Shown here: positions 19,234 through 30,236 of the stretch, piece by piece
How positions within the stretch are numbered: position 1 is the stretch's first letter
How the letters are laid out: the number at the start of each line of letters is the position of its first letter
Origin: Pseudenterobacter timonensis
GTDB taxonomy: Bacteria; Pseudomonadota; Gammaproteobacteria; Enterobacterales; Enterobacteriaceae
Length of the DNA stretch: 64,000 bases
Assembly: GCF_900021175.1 (NCBI RefSeq)
Contig: NZ_FCOP01000013.1
Location: 558,001 to 622,000, forward strand
Direction: 5' to 3'
Program-made: the position numbers and the translations under genes
Notes under the pieces: model-generated
What the model was told of the DNA's origin: nothing
The model's database searches: none
Seen by the model: only the letters and a program-made list of their open reading frames with translations

Positions 19234-21204
19234 TCAGAAGCGGTAATCCACCGCCATAAAGTAGCGACGTCCATCTTCCGTATAGCTGTAATCGTCGCGG
19301 CTCAGATCTTTATCCAGCAGGTTCTGCACGCCCGCACGCAGCTTCACGTTTTTGGTTGCCTGCCACGCCGCACCGGTATTCCAGATTACGTATCCGCCGG
19401 GGGTTGTCTCGCCGTCGGTAATCGCGCGTTTTTCGCCGGTGTAGTTCCCCTGAACATAGAAGGACCACGCCGCGGTCGCCTGCCAGTCAACGGTACCGTT
19501 GGCAGTATGGAACGGCAGCTCGGAGAGCGGCTTGTTTTCACCGTTGCTGATATCCCGACCATCGTTATAGGTGTAGTTCAGCGTCACTTTCCATCCCTCG
19601 GCAACCGGGAATTTCAGCTCGGTTTCCAGGCCGCGGATGCGCGCTTTGTTGACGTTGTAGTAACGGAAAATCGGTTCGCCGTCGGCGTTCAGCCCCACGT
19701 AGTTTGGATAGCTCTGGGCCTGCTCCACGTTGGCGGTACGGCTGATGCTGATACGGTCGTCAACGTCGTTCTGGAAGGCGGTAATGCTCGCCTGGACGCC
19801 CTCCAGCCACCCTTCTTCACCAAAGTAGTAAAGCCCCAGTTCGACACTTTCGCTGGTTTCGGGCTTCAGATCCGGACTACCGACAATCTCACAGGCGCCA
19901 CGGCAGGAGCCGGTGGTCCAGTCAGGGCTGAGCTGCAGCAGGGAGGGCGCCTTAAAGGCGGTCGCCCAGCCCCCCTTCACCGTTAAGGTGTCGGTGGCGT
20001 TATAGACCAGGTAGGCGCGCGGGCTCCAGTGATCACCGTAGGTCTGGTGATCGTCCATCCTCACGCCGGTAGTCAGCGCCAGCGGCTCAAAAATACGCCA
20101 CTCATCCTCCAGGAACAGCGCGTACTGGCTGGCGGAAGTTTCGCTGCTGTTGCCGCCGGTGAGGTTAACAGGATCTTTCAGCTTGTCGTGACGCCACTCG
20201 CCGCCAAAGGTGAGCAGCTGGTTAATTTCACCCAGCGGCAGTACATATTTCCCGTCAACGGAGTTGCTTTCTGAGGTGATGGGGCTGCTGTTGCCCGGGT
20301 TCTTATTGTCCACCTTTTCACCGTAGAATTTCAGCTCGCTGTTGCCCACGCCCCAGCGGCCGTTATGGCTCAGGGAGTAGTTCTGCCGCTCGAGACGGTT
20401 TTTATCCAGCGAGTCGGAGTCGCGATCCTGACGATCAAAACCGTAGCCCGCAGTAAAGTCGTGGTTTTCATTCGGCGTCCAGGCGAACTCGACGTTGGCG
20501 TCGCGGCTGGTAAAGCCTTCAATGCGCGGCGTTTCGCCAGTCGCCGTCGTCGAAGAGGCCTGCTGATCGTCTTTTTCACGTTTTGCGAGGCTGCCGAAGG
20601 CTTTCAGCCCCAGCACGCCATCCACCAGCGGGCCGCTGGTATAGAACTGGCCGTTGTAAGTATCGCCGCGATCCCGGTGCTCCTGCACCGTGGTATCCGC
20701 CGTCACGCTGCCGCTCCATTTCTGGCCAATTTTTTTGGTGATGATGTTGACCACGCCGCCCAGCGCGTCGGAGCCATAGAGGGAGGACATGGGACCGCGC
20801 ACCACTTCAATACGCTCGATAGCGTCTACCGGTACCCAGTTGAGGTCAAAATCGTTGTGGCGGAACACGGCGTTGCGCGAGCTGACGCGTTTACCGTCAA
20901 TCAGGATCAGCGTGTAGCTGCTGTCCAGCCCACGGATGCTTACGCCCTTGCGGTTATCCCCTTCGTTCGTCAGCTGTATGCCCGGTACATCCTGCAACAC
21001 ATCCTTCAGGTTTTGCACCGGTTTACGCTGCAGATCCTGCTGCGTTATCACGCTGATACTGGCGGGCGCATCTTTGAGGTTTTGTTCCGTGGCGGAGGCG
21101 GTAACCACCAGCGTCTCATCGGTATCGACCGCCATAACCGGCAGCGTCAGGGACATGGCGGACGCACAAAGTCCTCCCCGAACAAAGGGATTCAACCTAA
21201 ACAT
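19234..21204 (-). CDS. cirA: Catecholate siderophore / colicin I receptor CirA
   Basis: 656 aa TonB-dependent outer-membrane receptor. Signal peptide about 1-25 ([20 protein letters not shown]...PVMA), TonB box DETLVVTAS directly after, plug domain with [14 protein letters not shown] and [19 protein letters not shown], then a 22-strand barrel ending in the terminal aromatic YRF needed for outer-membrane assembly. Imports iron complexed by linear catecholates. The Fur box at 21371-21389 indicates iron repression. Confidence 0.95.
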   Translation of the reverse strand: MFRLNPFVRGGLCASAMSLTLPVMAVDTDETLVVTASATEQNLKDAPASISVITQQDLQRKPVQNLKDVLQDVPGIQLTNEGDNRKGVSIRGLDSSYTLILIDGKRVSSRNAVFRHNDFDLNWVPVDAIERIEVVRGPMSSLYGSDALGGVVNIITKKIGQKWSGSVTADTTVQEHRDRGDTYNGQFYTSGPLVDGVLGLKAFGSLAKREKDDQQASSTTATGETPRIEGFTSRDANVEFAWTPNENHDFTAGYGFDRQDRDSDSLDKNRLERQNYSLSHNGRWGVGNSELKFYGEKVDNKNPGNSSPITSESNSVDGKYVLPLGEINQLLTFGGEWRHDKLKDPVNLTGGNSSETSASQYALFLEDEWRIFEPLALTTGVRMDDHQTYGDHWSPRAYLVYNATDTLTVKGGWATAFKAPSLLQLSPDWTTGSCRGACEIVGSPDLKPETSESVELGLYYFGEEGWLEGVQASITAFQNDVDDRISISRTANVEQAQSYPNYVGLNADGEPIFRYYNVNKARIRGLETELKFPVAEGWKVTLNYTYNDGRDISNGENKPLSELPFHTANGTVDWQATAAWSFYVQGNYTGEKRAITDGETTPGGYVIWNTGAAWQATKNVKLRAGVQNLLDKDLSRDDYSYTEDGRRYFMAVDYRF

Positions 21205-21370
21205 TCCATTTCTCCATGAGGTAAAAACAGCAAAACTAAAATGCTCACAACGCTTTGTTTACGCCCGCTTCACTGGCGGGTCATTTTTGCAGGTGCGGCA
21301 GGATGTCACGGTAGTCCGTACAAATGCGGCAAGCCGCCTCGTTCCTGATAGCGGTAACGATAAAACAAAC

Positions 21371-21389
21371 GATAATTATTATCAATTCA
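21371..21389. promoter_or_regulatory. Fur box of cirA
   Basis: GATAATTATTATCAATTCA contains a near-perfect GATAAT-T-ATTATC inverted repeat, the 6-1-6 Fur core. It lies about 170 bp upstream of cirA and inside the lysP-cirA gap; lysP is read on the same strand and ends at 21474. Confidence 0.8.
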
Positions 21390-21428
21390 ATTGTTAACAA
21401 TTATTTCGTTTTATCCATATTGTGGAGA

Positions 21429-21460
21429 TAAAAAAAGCCCGCTCAGGGAGCGGGCTTCTC
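21429..21460 (-). terminator. lysP terminator
   Basis: On the minus strand GAAGCCCGCTC and GAGCGGGCTTT pair around a CCT loop and run into seven U residues. It begins 13 bp after the lysP stop and separates lysP from cirA transcription. Confidence 0.85.
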
Positions 21461-21473
21461 AAAGGCAGGCAGC

Positions 21474-22943
21474 TTATTTTTTTAATCGCTGCGGAAATTC
21501 CATCTCGCTATAGCGAACGAAACGGGTTCCCCTGGTCAGCTTATAGCCCCACCAGATCGCCAGGAAGAGCGGAATACCGATATAGGTCGCCGTTACCGCG
21601 CCCCAGTCGATGGTATCTGCCAGGAAGGCTTCATAGTTCTGGCCCAGCGTGATAATCAGGCACAGCACAAAGGCGAAGATCGGCCCCAGCGGGAAAAAGC
21701 CGGAACGGTATGGCAGATCGTTAATATCGTGCCCCTGCAACACATAGCCGCGACGAAAACGGTAGTGGCTAATGGCAATCCCCAGCCAGGCGATAAAGCC
21801 GGTCATACCGGAGGTGTTGAGCAGCCAGAGGTAGACCGTCTGATTACCAAACATGGAGGTCAGGAAGCAGAGCCCCGCAATTACCGTGGTCGCATAGAGC
21901 GCGTTACGCGGCACGCCGCCACGGGAGAGCTTCGCGAAAATGCGCGGCGCTTTGCCGTCGCAGGCCAGGGTATAGAGCATACGGGTGGAGGCGTACATGC
22001 CGGAGTTACCCGCAGAAAGCACCGCCGTCAGGATCACCGCGTTCATCACCGCCGCCGCCGAGAGCAGGCCCGCGTGCTGGAAGACCAGCGTAAACGGACT
22101 GACGCTGATATCTTTCACGTCGTTACGCAGCAGGCTCGGATCGGTATACGGAATGATCAGGCTGATAATCAGGATGGCGAATACATAGAACAACAGGATA
22201 CGCCAGAAAACCTGACGCACCGCGCGCGGAATGTTCTTTTCCGGGTTTTCAGATTCGCCGGCGGCGATACCGATAAGTTCAGTTCCCTGGAAGGAGAAGC
22301 CAACAATCATCGCCACGCCGATCATCGCTGAGAAGCCGCCCGCAAAAGGCGCGTCGCCAATGCTCCAGTTACTCCACCCCGCCGGTTCGCTACCTTTAAA
22401 GATGCCGATAATCATCGCCAGGCCGACCACGATAAAGATGACAACCGTGGCGACTTTAATCAGGGAGAACCAGTATTCCGCTTCACCAAAACCTTTTACT
22501 GAGATGTAGTTCAGCAGGAAAATGATCCCCAGGAAGAGCGCGCTCCAGATCCAGCCCGGCGTATCCGGGAACCACCAGGACATCACTAGCTGTGAGGCGA
22601 CGAGGTCGACGGCGATGGTCACCGCCCAGTTGTACCAGTAGTTCCAGCCCAGCGCGAAGCCAAAGCCTTCTTCAACATATTTCTGGCCGTAGGTGGAGAA
22701 AGAACCGGATACCGGCATATAGGCCGCCAGTTCGCCCAGACTGGTCATCAGGAAGTAGACCATCAGACCAATCAGGATATAAGAGAAGAGCGCCCCGCCG
22801 GGGCCTGCTGCGGAAATGGTCGCACCGGAGGCGACAAACAGTCCTGTACCAATGGAGCCGCCAATGGCGATCATGGTCAGGTGACGCGCCTTCAGTTCGC
22901 GGCGCAGGCCAGGCGCTTCTTTGGTTTTAGTATCGGAAACCAT
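21474..22943 (-). CDS. lysP: Lysine-specific permease LysP
   Basis: 489 aa, the same length as E. coli LysP. APC-superfamily amino-acid permease with twelve helices; the first helix holds MIAIGGSIGTGLFVASGATI, typical of the amino-acid transporter subfamily, and the cytoplasmic GIAAGESENPEKNIPRA is conserved. Imports lysine by proton symport; in E. coli it also acts as lysine co-sensor with CadC. The neighbour yeiE, on the same strand 150 bp upstream, encodes a regulator reported to influence lysP. Confidence 0.96.
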   Translation of the reverse strand: MVSDTKTKEAPGLRRELKARHLTMIAIGGSIGTGLFVASGATISAAGPGGALFSYILIGLMVYFLMTSLGELAAYMPVSGSFSTYGQKYVEEGFGFALGWNYWYNWAVTIAVDLVASQLVMSWWFPDTPGWIWSALFLGIIFLLNYISVKGFGEAEYWFSLIKVATVVIFIVVGLAMIIGIFKGSEPAGWSNWSIGDAPFAGGFSAMIGVAMIVGFSFQGTELIGIAAGESENPEKNIPRAVRQVFWRILLFYVFAILIISLIIPYTDPSLLRNDVKDISVSPFTLVFQHAGLLSAAAVMNAVILTAVLSAGNSGMYASTRMLYTLACDGKAPRIFAKLSRGGVPRNALYATTVIAGLCFLTSMFGNQTVYLWLLNTSGMTGFIAWLGIAISHYRFRRGYVLQGHDINDLPYRSGFFPLGPIFAFVLCLIITLGQNYEAFLADTIDWGAVTATYIGIPLFLAIWWGYKLTRGTRFVRYSEMEFPQRLKK

Positions 22944-23093
22944 ATGAAAATGCTATCCCTTCAAAAATTGAGGCGCGATTGTAGCAGACGATCCGCGATC
23001 CTTCCGGCAGAAATGCGACGTTATAAGAGAGCTTCATGACCGGGCCGGGATTATAAGTAAAGCAGAAAATCCTCATCCGCTCCCCTGCCCCGC

Positions 23094-23960
23094 TCAGGCC
23101 TCGCAATAACGTAAAAAACGCTGCAGGGCGCTGGAGAGATGCTTCTGGCGGTGGTGAATACACCACAGGGTACGCACCAGCTTCGGCAGCGGCACCGGGA
23201 TCTCCACCAGCGAGCCGCTTTCCAGCTGTTCGGCAATGACGCGACGGGAGAGGCAGCTTATCCCCAGTCCATGACGCACCGCATGTTTGATCGCCTCTGA
23301 ATTGCCCAGCTCCATGCCGAGGCGGAACTGCGGCAGATGGGAGAGCAGCAGATAGTCGACAATCTCCCGCGTGCCGGAGCCTTTCTCGCGCAGGATCCAC
23401 TGCGCCTGCGCCAGCCGCTCCATCGTCACCTCGCCCTGGCATAACGCCGAGGCGGGAGAGGAAAAGACTACCAGCTCATCCTCCAGCCACGGCTCGGCGA
23501 TGATATCCACGTTATGGCATGGCCCCTCGATAAGGCCAATATCGACGCGAAAGTCGATAATCGCGTTAATCACATCCTGGCTGTTGCCGACGCTCATCTC
23601 CAGCGGCAGCGACGGAAAATCGCGGCGGTAGCGGGCAATGACCTCCGGCAAAATATAGTTGCCGATGGTGCTGCTGGCGTAGACGCGAATGGCACCGTTG
23701 TCCTCGCGGAACAGTTGCTCAATCTCCGTCGCCTGTTCAAGCAGCGCCAGCGCGCGCGGATAGAGCAGCCGGCCATGCTCATTCACCACCAGCCGTTTTC
23801 CGACGCGATCAAAAAGTTGCGCCCCGAGCTGCCCTTCCAGATCGGTCAGGGCGGCGCTCACGGCGGACTGGGACAAGGAGAGCATTTGCGAGGCCTGGGT
23901 GGTGGAGCCGCTTTTCAGGACTTCCGCAAAAACTTCCAGCTGGCGCAGTGTAATGTGCAT
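23094..23960 (-). CDS. yeiE: LysR-type regulator YeiE
   Basis: 288 aa. Winged HTH at about residues 18-37 ([20 protein letters not shown]), then a LysR effector-binding domain in the CysB-like group ([20 protein letters not shown]). Homologues are reported to sense sulfite and to affect lysP and motility or colonisation genes. Divergent from yeiH, a putative anion exporter, with a 98-bp shared AT-rich gap; a regulator-target pair is likely by position. Confidence 0.93.
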   Translation of the reverse strand: MHITLRQLEVFAEVLKSGSTTQASQMLSLSQSAVSAALTDLEGQLGAQLFDRVGKRLVVNEHGRLLYPRALALLEQATEIEQLFREDNGAIRVYASSTIGNYILPEVIARYRRDFPSLPLEMSVGNSQDVINAIIDFRVDIGLIEGPCHNVDIIAEPWLEDELVVFSSPASALCQGEVTMERLAQAQWILREKGSGTREIVDYLLLSHLPQFRLGMELGNSEAIKHAVRHGLGISCLSRRVIAEQLESGSLVEIPVPLPKLVRTLWCIHHRQKHLSSALQRFLRYCEA

Positions 23961-24058
23961 GGTTTCTTACCACTTATAAAGATAGGTTATAAATATATAA
24001 TCAATTTTATTTTTAAGCCAGATCGCCGTAACCTTTAACCCGGATAAAGGAGAAGGTT

Positions 24059-25105
24059 ATGACTGCACTTACCTTACAGCATCGACGTACATTGTGGCAT
24101 TTTGTTCCCGGCCTGGCGCTGAGCGCGCTGATCACCGGCATCGCCCTCTGGGGCGGCAGTATCCCGGCCGTTGCCGGGGCGGGTTTCAGCGCCCTGACGC
24201 TGGCAATTTTAGTGGGGATGGTTGTGGGGAACACTATCTACCCTACCATCTGGAAATCCTGCGATGGCGGCGTTATTTTCGCCAAGCAGTATCTGCTACG
24301 ACTCGGGATTATCCTCTACGGCTTTCGCCTGACCTTCGCGCAGATTGCCGACGTCGGGGTAAGCGGTATCGCCATTGATATCCTCACTCTCAGCAGCACC
24401 TTCCTGCTGGCCTGCTTTATCGGGCAGAAGATCTTCGGCCTCGATCGGCAGACCAGCTGGCTTATCGGCGCGGGCAGCAGCATCTGCGGCGCGGCGGCGG
24501 TACTGGCTACCGAGCCGGTGGTGAAAGCGGAATCGAGCAAAGTCACCGTCGCGGTGGCGACCGTGGTTATCTTCGGTACGCTGGCGATCTTCCTCTACCC
24601 GGCGCTCTATCCCCTGCTGGCGCACTGGTTCACCCCGGAAACCTACGGCATCTATATGGGTTCCACCATGCATGAAGTGGCGCAGGTAGTGGCAGCCGGT
24701 CACGCCGTCGGCCCTGACGCGGAAAACGCGGCGGTGATTGCCAAAATGCTGCGCGTGATGATGCTGGCCCCGTTCCTGCTGATTCTGGCCGCGCGTGTTA
24801 AACAGCTGGCCCCTGCGGGCGACAGCGGCAGCAGCAAAATTACTATTCCGTGGTTTGCCGTTCTGTTCATCCTGGTGGCGGTATTCAACTCCTTCCACCT
24901 GTTGCCGAAAGCGGCGGTTGACGCGCTGGTAACGCTGGATACGGTCCTGCTGGCGATGGCGATGGCCGCACTGGGGATCACCACTCACGTCAGCGCGCTG
25001 AAAAAAGCGGGTGCTAAACCCCTGCTGATGGCCCTGCTGCTCTTCATCTGGCTGATTGTCGGCGGCGGCGCCATTAACCTGGCGGTACACAGCCTGCTGG
25101 CATAA
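24059..25105 (+). CDS. yeiH: UPF0324 membrane protein YeiH
   Basis: 348 aa, about ten membrane helices. Conserved UPF0324 stretches: WKSCDGGVIFAKQYLLRLGIILYG, AGSSICGAAAVLATEPVVKA and GSTMHEVAQVVAAGHAVG. Members near LysR regulators of the YeiE/CysB group have been proposed to export sulfate or sulfite; this is inference for this copy. AGGAGAAGG precedes the ATG. Confidence 0.94.
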   Translation: MTALTLQHRRTLWHFVPGLALSALITGIALWGGSIPAVAGAGFSALTLAILVGMVVGNTIYPTIWKSCDGGVIFAKQYLLRLGIILYGFRLTFAQIADVGVSGIAIDILTLSSTFLLACFIGQKIFGLDRQTSWLIGAGSSICGAAAVLATEPVVKAESSKVTVAVATVVIFGTLAIFLYPALYPLLAHWFTPETYGIYMGSTMHEVAQVVAAGHAVGPDAENAAVIAKMLRVMMLAPFLLILAARVKQLAPAGDSGSSKITIPWFAVLFILVAVFNSFHLLPKAAVDALVTLDTVLLAMAMAALGITTHVSALKKAGAKPLLMALLLFIWLIVGGGAINLAVHSLLA

Positions 25106-25168
25106 TCCGTCTCGTCCTTCTCCTGTTAACTCGCTATCATAGTCTTTTTGGGTTAACAGGAGTCCCTT

Positions 25169-26026
25169 ATGAAATATGTTGGAGCGCACGTCAGCGCCGC
25201 AGGCGGTCTCGCCAATGCCGCCATCCGCGCCGCGGAAATCAAGGCGACCGCGTTCGCCCTGTTCACCAAAAATCAGCGCCAGTGGCGCGCCGCGCCGCTC
25301 ACCCGCCAGACGATTGACGAGTTTAAATCCGCCTGTGAACAGCACGGCTTTGGCCCCGGACAGATCCTCCCCCACGACAGCTTCCTGATCAATCTCGGCC
25401 ACCCTGTGCAGGAGGCGCTGGAGAAGTCTCGGGAGGCGTTCCTTGACGAGCTTCAGCGCTGCGAACAGCTTGGGCTGACGCTGCTGAACTTCCATCCCGG
25501 CAGCCACCTGATGCAGATCGATGAAGAAGCCTGTCTGAGCCGCATTGCCGCGTCGGTCAACTACGCGCTGGAGCGTACCGAAGGGGTGACGGCGGTGATT
25601 GAGAATACCGCCGGCCAGGGGAGCAACCTCGGTTTCCGTTTTGAACATCTGGCGGCGATTATCGACCAGGTGGAGGATAAATCACGCATCGGGGTCTGCA
25701 TCGATACCTGCCACGCTTTCGCCGCCGGGTACGATCTGCGCACCCGCGAGGCCTGCGAAGAGACCTTCGCCGAGTTCGGGCGGGTGGTCGGCTTTGAGTA
25801 CCTGCGCGGCATGCACCTCAACGATGCGAAAAGCACCTTCGGCAGCCGCGTTGACCGCCACCACAGCCTCGGCGAGGGGAATATCGGCCATGAGCCGTTC
25901 CGCTTTATCATGCAGGATTCGCGCTTCGACAATATTCCACTGGTGCTGGAAACGATTAATCCCGATATCTGGGCTGAAGAGATAGCCTGGCTTAAGGCAC
26001 AGCAAAACGCTGAACAGGCAGCATAA
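25169..26026 (+). CDS. nfo: Endonuclease IV
   Basis: 285 aa, TIM-barrel AP endonuclease with three zinc ions; incises abasic sites in base excision repair. Metal-ligand motifs in order: [57 protein letters not shown] and LETINP. Same length as the E. coli protein. In E. coli yeiI, nupX, rihB, yeiL and the psu genes lie between nfo and fruA; all are absent here. Confidence 0.97.
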   Translation: MKYVGAHVSAAGGLANAAIRAAEIKATAFALFTKNQRQWRAAPLTRQTIDEFKSACEQHGFGPGQILPHDSFLINLGHPVQEALEKSREAFLDELQRCEQLGLTLLNFHPGSHLMQIDEEACLSRIAASVNYALERTEGVTAVIENTAGQGSNLGFRFEHLAAIIDQVEDKSRIGVCIDTCHAFAAGYDLRTREACEETFAEFGRVVGFEYLRGMHLNDAKSTFGSRVDRHHSLGEGNIGHEPFRFIMQDSRFDNIPLVLETINPDIWAEEIAWLKAQQNAEQAA

Positions 26027-26061
26027 AAAAACCGGGCGCATCAGGCGCCCGGTTTTTTTTT
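26025..26061. terminator. Bidirectional terminator between nfo and fruA
   Basis: ACCGGGCGC and GCGCCCGGT pair around a short loop, flanked by seven A and nine T residues. It serves nfo on the plus strand and fruBKA on the minus strand. Confidence 0.9.
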
Positions 26062-26094
26062 CAGGTCGGGTAAGGCGAAGCCCCCCGGACCTTT

Positions 26095-27786
26095 TTACGC
26101 GGCTTTCGCCACCACGTCAGCTTCCGGGCGTTTCAGCACCGCGTATGAGAGGCCTGCCACCAGCGTACCGGCAACGATCGCCACCAGGTAACCGAGGACC
26201 GGGGTGATTGCACCCGGGATCAGCAGTACGAACAGGCCGCCGTGCGGCGCCATCAGCTTCGCGCCCACCGCCATGGAGATAGCGCCCGTTACCGCGCCGC
26301 CAACGATGCAGCAAGGCAGAACGCGCATCGGGTCACGCGCCGCGAACGGAATCGCCCCTTCGGTGATAAAGCACAGCCCCAGCACCAGCGCCGCTTTGCC
26401 CCCTTCCTGCTGCGCCTTGTCGAACTTACGGCGCGCGATAATTGTCGCCAGGCCCAGCGCCAGCGGAGGTACCATACCCGCCGCCATGATCGCCGCCATC
26501 GGCGCGTAGGTCTGGGTACTCAGCAGACCCACACCAAAGGCGTATGCCGCTTTGTTCACCGGACCACCCATATCGGTACACATCATGCCGCCAAGGATCG
26601 CGCCCAGCAGGACCGCGTTCGCTGTCCCCATGGTCTGCAGCCAGTGGGTCAGCCCTTCCAGGATACCCGCGACCGGCTTACCGATGAGGTAGATCATCGC
26701 CAGGCCAACCACCAGGCTTGAGATAAGCGGAATAATCAAAATCGGCTTCAGCGCCTCCATACTCTGCGGCAGCTTCAGCTTCGAGCTGATAAGCTTCGCC
26801 ACGTAGCCTGCGAGGAAACCGGCGATGATGCCGCCGATAAAGCCGGAACCGGTGCTCACCGCCAGCATACCGCCGATGAGACCTGGCGTCAGGCCAGGAC
26901 GGTCGGCGATGGAGAAGGCGATATACCCCGCCAGAACCGGCACCATCAGGGCAAACGCGGAGCCGCCGCCAATCTGCATCAGCGCCGCCGCCAGGGTATC
27001 CGGCTGTTTAAAAGCTTCGATACCAAACGCGAATGACAGGGCGATGCAGAGACCGCCCGCCACCACCATCGGCAGCATATAGGAGACGCCGGTCAGCAGG
27101 TGGCGATAGGCCCCCGCCGACTCTTTTTTGCCTTCGCTGGCGGCAGACGTTGTCTTACCCGCAGGCTGATACGGCTGCGCTTCCGCCAGCGCGTTATCCA
27201 GCTCCTGCGCCGTTTTCTTCAGCGCCAGGCCGGTGGAGGTGCGGTACATCGGCTTACCGGCAAATTTCGCCAGATCCACTTCGATGTCCGCCGCCACGAT
27301 CACCAGGTCAGCCTCTGCCACCTCTTCCGGAGTGATGGCATTGCCCGCCCCAACGGAGCCGCGGGTTTCAACTTTCACCCACCAGCCGCGTTTTTTAGCT
27401 TCAGTTTCAATGGCTTCAGCGGCCATAAAGGTATGCGCCACCCCGGTCGGGCAGGCGGTGACCGCCACGATGCGCTTCGGACCGTCGCTTACCGCAGGCG
27501 CGGCAGCCGCCACCGGCGCGGTGTAGGGCGTCGCATGACTTTTGGCTTCGCTCAGGAAGAGCTCCGGGTGCGCCACCGCGCGGTTGATGTCGCCGAGCCA
27601 GACTTTTTTGCCGTTCAGCGCGCTGTCAGCAGGAAGGGTTTCACCCAGCACAATCGCCAGCTCGGCATCGTTCGGGTTATCGACAAAGTCGAGATGCGCT
27701 TTGCGTGCAGCCGTGCCCAGCAGCGTTTTCGCCATATAGGCGCGGGCCTGTCCAAGGCCGGAATCAATAATCAGCAGCGTTTTCAT
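26095..27786 (-). CDS. fruA: PTS fructose transporter subunit EIIB'BC
   Basis: 563 aa, domains EIIB' (about 1-95), EIIB (about 103-200) and EIIC (about 225-550, about nine helices). The phosphorylated cysteine of EIIB is C112 in TACPTGVAHTFMAAEA; the B' domain lacks this motif, as is normal. Transports fructose and phosphorylates it to fructose-1-phosphate with phosphate from FruB. The EIIC domain shows GGMMCTDMGGPVNKAAYAFG. Last gene of fruBKA, 16 bp after fruK. Confidence 0.97.
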   Translation of the reverse strand: MKTLLIIDSGLGQARAYMAKTLLGTAARKAHLDFVDNPNDAELAIVLGETLPADSALNGKKVWLGDINRAVAHPELFLSEAKSHATPYTAPVAAAAPAVSDGPKRIVAVTACPTGVAHTFMAAEAIETEAKKRGWWVKVETRGSVGAGNAITPEEVAEADLVIVAADIEVDLAKFAGKPMYRTSTGLALKKTAQELDNALAEAQPYQPAGKTTSAASEGKKESAGAYRHLLTGVSYMLPMVVAGGLCIALSFAFGIEAFKQPDTLAAALMQIGGGSAFALMVPVLAGYIAFSIADRPGLTPGLIGGMLAVSTGSGFIGGIIAGFLAGYVAKLISSKLKLPQSMEALKPILIIPLISSLVVGLAMIYLIGKPVAGILEGLTHWLQTMGTANAVLLGAILGGMMCTDMGGPVNKAAYAFGVGLLSTQTYAPMAAIMAAGMVPPLALGLATIIARRKFDKAQQEGGKAALVLGLCFITEGAIPFAARDPMRVLPCCIVGGAVTGAISMAVGAKLMAPHGGLFVLLIPGAITPVLGYLVAIVAGTLVAGLSYAVLKRPEADVVAKAA

Positions 27787-27802
27787 TATGCCTCTCCTGC
27801 TG

Positions 27803-28741
27803 TCAGTTAAAAGGTTTCAGGTCGACGCGCGCCATCATCGCGGCCAACTGGGTACGTTCAGTAATGCCCACGTTGCTCTGGCTGACGGCCAGGGCGGCAA
27901 CGGCGGTGGCAAGACGTAAAGTGTGTTCGCTGGATTCGCGCATCAGCAGGCCGTAAATCAGGCCGCCGACCATCGAATCCCCGGCACCGACGGTGCTCAC
28001 CACCTCCACCGCAGGCGGCTTAGCGATCCACTCGCCGGAGGCATTTACCCACAGCGCCCCTTCAGCCCCGAGGGAGATCACCACGTGAGCGATCCCCTGC
28101 TCGCGCAGCGCGTGGGCGGCGTCGATGACATCTTTCATCTCAGGCAGCTTGCGGCCCGCCCAGATCTCCAGCTCGCGGCGGTTGGGTTTCACCAGCCACG
28201 GGGAAGCTTTCAGGCCGGCGACCAGCGCTTCACGGCTGCTGTCGAAGATAATGCACGGGCACTGGCTGCGCAGGCGCACCATCCAGTCGGTAAAGGCTTC
28301 CGGGCTGACGCCGGACGGCAGGCTGCCGCTGACGCAGACCATATCGAACTGGCCCAGCCAGCTCAGGGAGTCGTTGACAAAACGTTCCCAGTCGGCAGGG
28401 GTCACTTCAAATCCGGAGAAGTTGAAATCGGTCACTTCCCCATCTTTTTCGGTCAGCTTAACGTTGATACGGGTACGGCCCTGGACCACCTGGAAGCGGT
28501 TGGCGATGCCCAGCTCGCTGAAGAGCTGCTGAAAGCCATCCTGGTTATCTTTGCCCAGGAAGCCGCCCACGGTGACGTCGATGCCTAAATCCTTCAGCAC
28601 CTTCGCCACGTTGATGCCTTTACCTGCGGCGTGAAGGCCGGTGGTACGCACCAGGTTGACTTCGCCACGCTCCACTTCCGGGGTATAACCCACCAGATCG
28701 TAGGCCGGGTTGAGGGTGATGGTTGCAACACGTCTGCTCAT
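27803..28741 (-). CDS. fruK: 1-phosphofructokinase
   Basis: 312 aa, PfkB/ribokinase family. Phosphorylates fructose-1-phosphate to fructose-1,6-bisphosphate with ATP. N-terminal GLHAAGKGINVAKVL and C-terminal VSTVGAGDSMVGG (containing the catalytic Asp) are the two PfkB signatures. The start overlaps the fruB stop by 1 nt, so translation is coupled. Fructose-1-phosphate is also the effector that releases Cra, so FruK activity feeds back on operon expression. Confidence 0.97.
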   Translation of the reverse strand: MSRRVATITLNPAYDLVGYTPEVERGEVNLVRTTGLHAAGKGINVAKVLKDLGIDVTVGGFLGKDNQDGFQQLFSELGIANRFQVVQGRTRINVKLTEKDGEVTDFNFSGFEVTPADWERFVNDSLSWLGQFDMVCVSGSLPSGVSPEAFTDWMVRLRSQCPCIIFDSSREALVAGLKASPWLVKPNRRELEIWAGRKLPEMKDVIDAAHALREQGIAHVVISLGAEGALWVNASGEWIAKPPAVEVVSTVGAGDSMVGGLIYGLLMRESSEHTLRLATAVAALAVSQSNVGITERTQLAAMMARVDLKPFN

Positions 28742-29871
28742 TATGCGCCCTCCCCCAGACCGGCGGCGATAGCGTCGCCAATCGCCTTCAGCGCCTGTTC
28801 AGCATCCGCGCCCTGGGCGGTAAAGCGCAGGCGGTGACCTTTTTTCACCCCCAGCGCCACAACTTTCATCAGGCTGCGGCCGTTGGCCGGTTTGCCGGAG
28901 CCATCCAGGTTAGTCACGGTGATCTCGCTTTCAAACTGTTTGATTGTATTGACCAGCATGGTGCCCGGACGGGCGTGCAGGCCGTGTTCATTGCGTACGA
29001 CAAACTCCGCGCTCAGCAGGTCGTCCGTCGGCGCATCGTCGCTGGTCAGCAGCGCCAGCAGGGTTGCGGCATCCGCCGTCAGCAGGCGTTCACCTTTGTT
29101 GCTCACCAGCAGCTCGCCGAGGCGCTTCAGCACTTCAACCGGCTGCTCGTCAGCCATAGCGACCGTCACCAGCATGGCGGCCGGGCTGCCGTCCACCTCA
29201 AAAGGACGGGCGGCGCGGCTCACGGCGATAGCGCTGCGCAGGTTGCCCTCGGCGCTGTCGTTCAGCCAGATGCCCTGCCCCAGATTCAGCGGCTTGTCGT
29301 TAATGGCGTGGGCGACAAACGCGGTATCCACCGCGCCCGCCTCTTTCAGGCGACCCGCGTTCAGCGCCTGGAGCGTCACCAGATCGGCGGCGCTGACGTC
29401 GAGCGTCAGGGTCTCGTTATCCAGCTTGAGAGCTTCACTCTGTTTTTCCCCCATCAGCAGCGCCCGCAGCTCTTCTGCGGTAGTGGCAGTTTTCAGCTGT
29501 TCAGCCACGCTGTCATCGCTCAGCACATGAGTCAGCTGACGCAGCAGGCCCAGATGTTCGTCGCTGCTGGCAGCGATGCCGATAGCCACATAGGCCACCT
29601 GCCCTTCACCCCAGAGCACACCCTGCGGGAACTGAAAGACCTGCACGCCGGTTTTCAGCACCTGATCGCGGGTATCGGTGGTGCCGTGAGGAATGGCGAT
29701 GCCGTTGCCTAAAAATGTGGAGGTCTGCTGCTCGCGCGCCAGCATGCCGTCGACGTAGCCCACTCCTACATTGCCCGTCTGCACTAAGGCGGTGGCAATC
29801 TGGCGAATGGCCTCTTCTTTACTTCCGGCCTGCTCGCCGGGATGGATGTTATGCACAGATAACTGGAACAT
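28741..29871 (-). CDS. fruB: Fructose PTS diphosphoryl-transfer protein (EIIA-FPr)
   Basis: 376 aa, fusion of EIIA (about 1-145; phosphohistidine H62 in [10 protein letters not shown]), a central M domain, and a C-terminal HPr-like FPr domain (about 285-376; H299 in [12 protein letters not shown]). It replaces HPr in fructose uptake: accepts phosphate from Enzyme I and passes it to FruA. First gene of the operon, with two Cra operators in the 365-bp gap to setB. Confidence 0.97.
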   Translation of the reverse strand: MFQLSVHNIHPGEQAGSKEEAIRQIATALVQTGNVGVGYVDGMLAREQQTSTFLGNGIAIPHGTTDTRDQVLKTGVQVFQFPQGVLWGEGQVAYVAIGIAASSDEHLGLLRQLTHVLSDDSVAEQLKTATTAEELRALLMGEKQSEALKLDNETLTLDVSAADLVTLQALNAGRLKEAGAVDTAFVAHAINDKPLNLGQGIWLNDSAEGNLRSAIAVSRAARPFEVDGSPAAMLVTVAMADEQPVEVLKRLGELLVSNKGERLLTADAATLLALLTSDDAPTDDLLSAEFVVRNEHGLHARPGTMLVNTIKQFESEITVTNLDGSGKPANGRSLMKVVALGVKKGHRLRFTAQGADAEQALKAIGDAIAAGLGEGA

Positions 29872-29892
29872 AGTTCTCCTCTCTCGCTGAAT

Positions 29893-29904
29893 TGAATCGT
29901 TTCA
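29893..29904. promoter_or_regulatory. Cra (FruR) operator O1 of fruBKA
   Basis: TGAATCGTTTCA matches the Cra core TGAAACGTTTCA at eleven positions, 22 bp upstream of fruB. E. coli fruB has the same pair of sites. Cra represses until fructose-1-phosphate binds it. Confidence 0.85.
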
Positions 29905-29958
29905 GCCTGTATGAGAAAATTGGCGCTGACCCGCTCCGTCAGATGAACCGATCAGCGC

Positions 29959-29970
29959 TGAAACGTTTCA
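29959..29970. promoter_or_regulatory. Cra (FruR) operator O2 of fruBKA
   Basis: TGAAACGTTTCA is the perfect palindromic Cra core, 88 bp upstream of fruB. The rest of the fruB-setB gap (to 30236) holds AT-rich sequence consistent with the fru and setB promoters; no further gene is seen in it. Confidence 0.9.
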
Positions 29971-30236
29971 AGAAGTCTTGCGCGTTCTGCTTAAGCTTGC
30001 AAGAAAAGTTGTTTTTCTTCCTTCAGAATTTAGAAGTGCAGCACATTTTTCCACCGCCACGGCCTGTTTTGCTGAAGCGGCTGACGCTTGTGCCGCCTTG
30101 CTTCAGCACCATTCAGCTCACATTATTTTTTGAAATGGCATTTTGATTTTTTGTGTGCAAAACAGACCTGCTATCTGTTTATTTTCTGACAGGGGGCGTA
30201 AACTCCGCGTCTTCCTGTAACTGCTGATAAAGAAAG

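Noticed and set aside
24296..25648. 450-codon minus-strand frame
   Set aside because: Antisense to yeiH and nfo, with composition rich in His/Arg/Gln typical of shadow frames.
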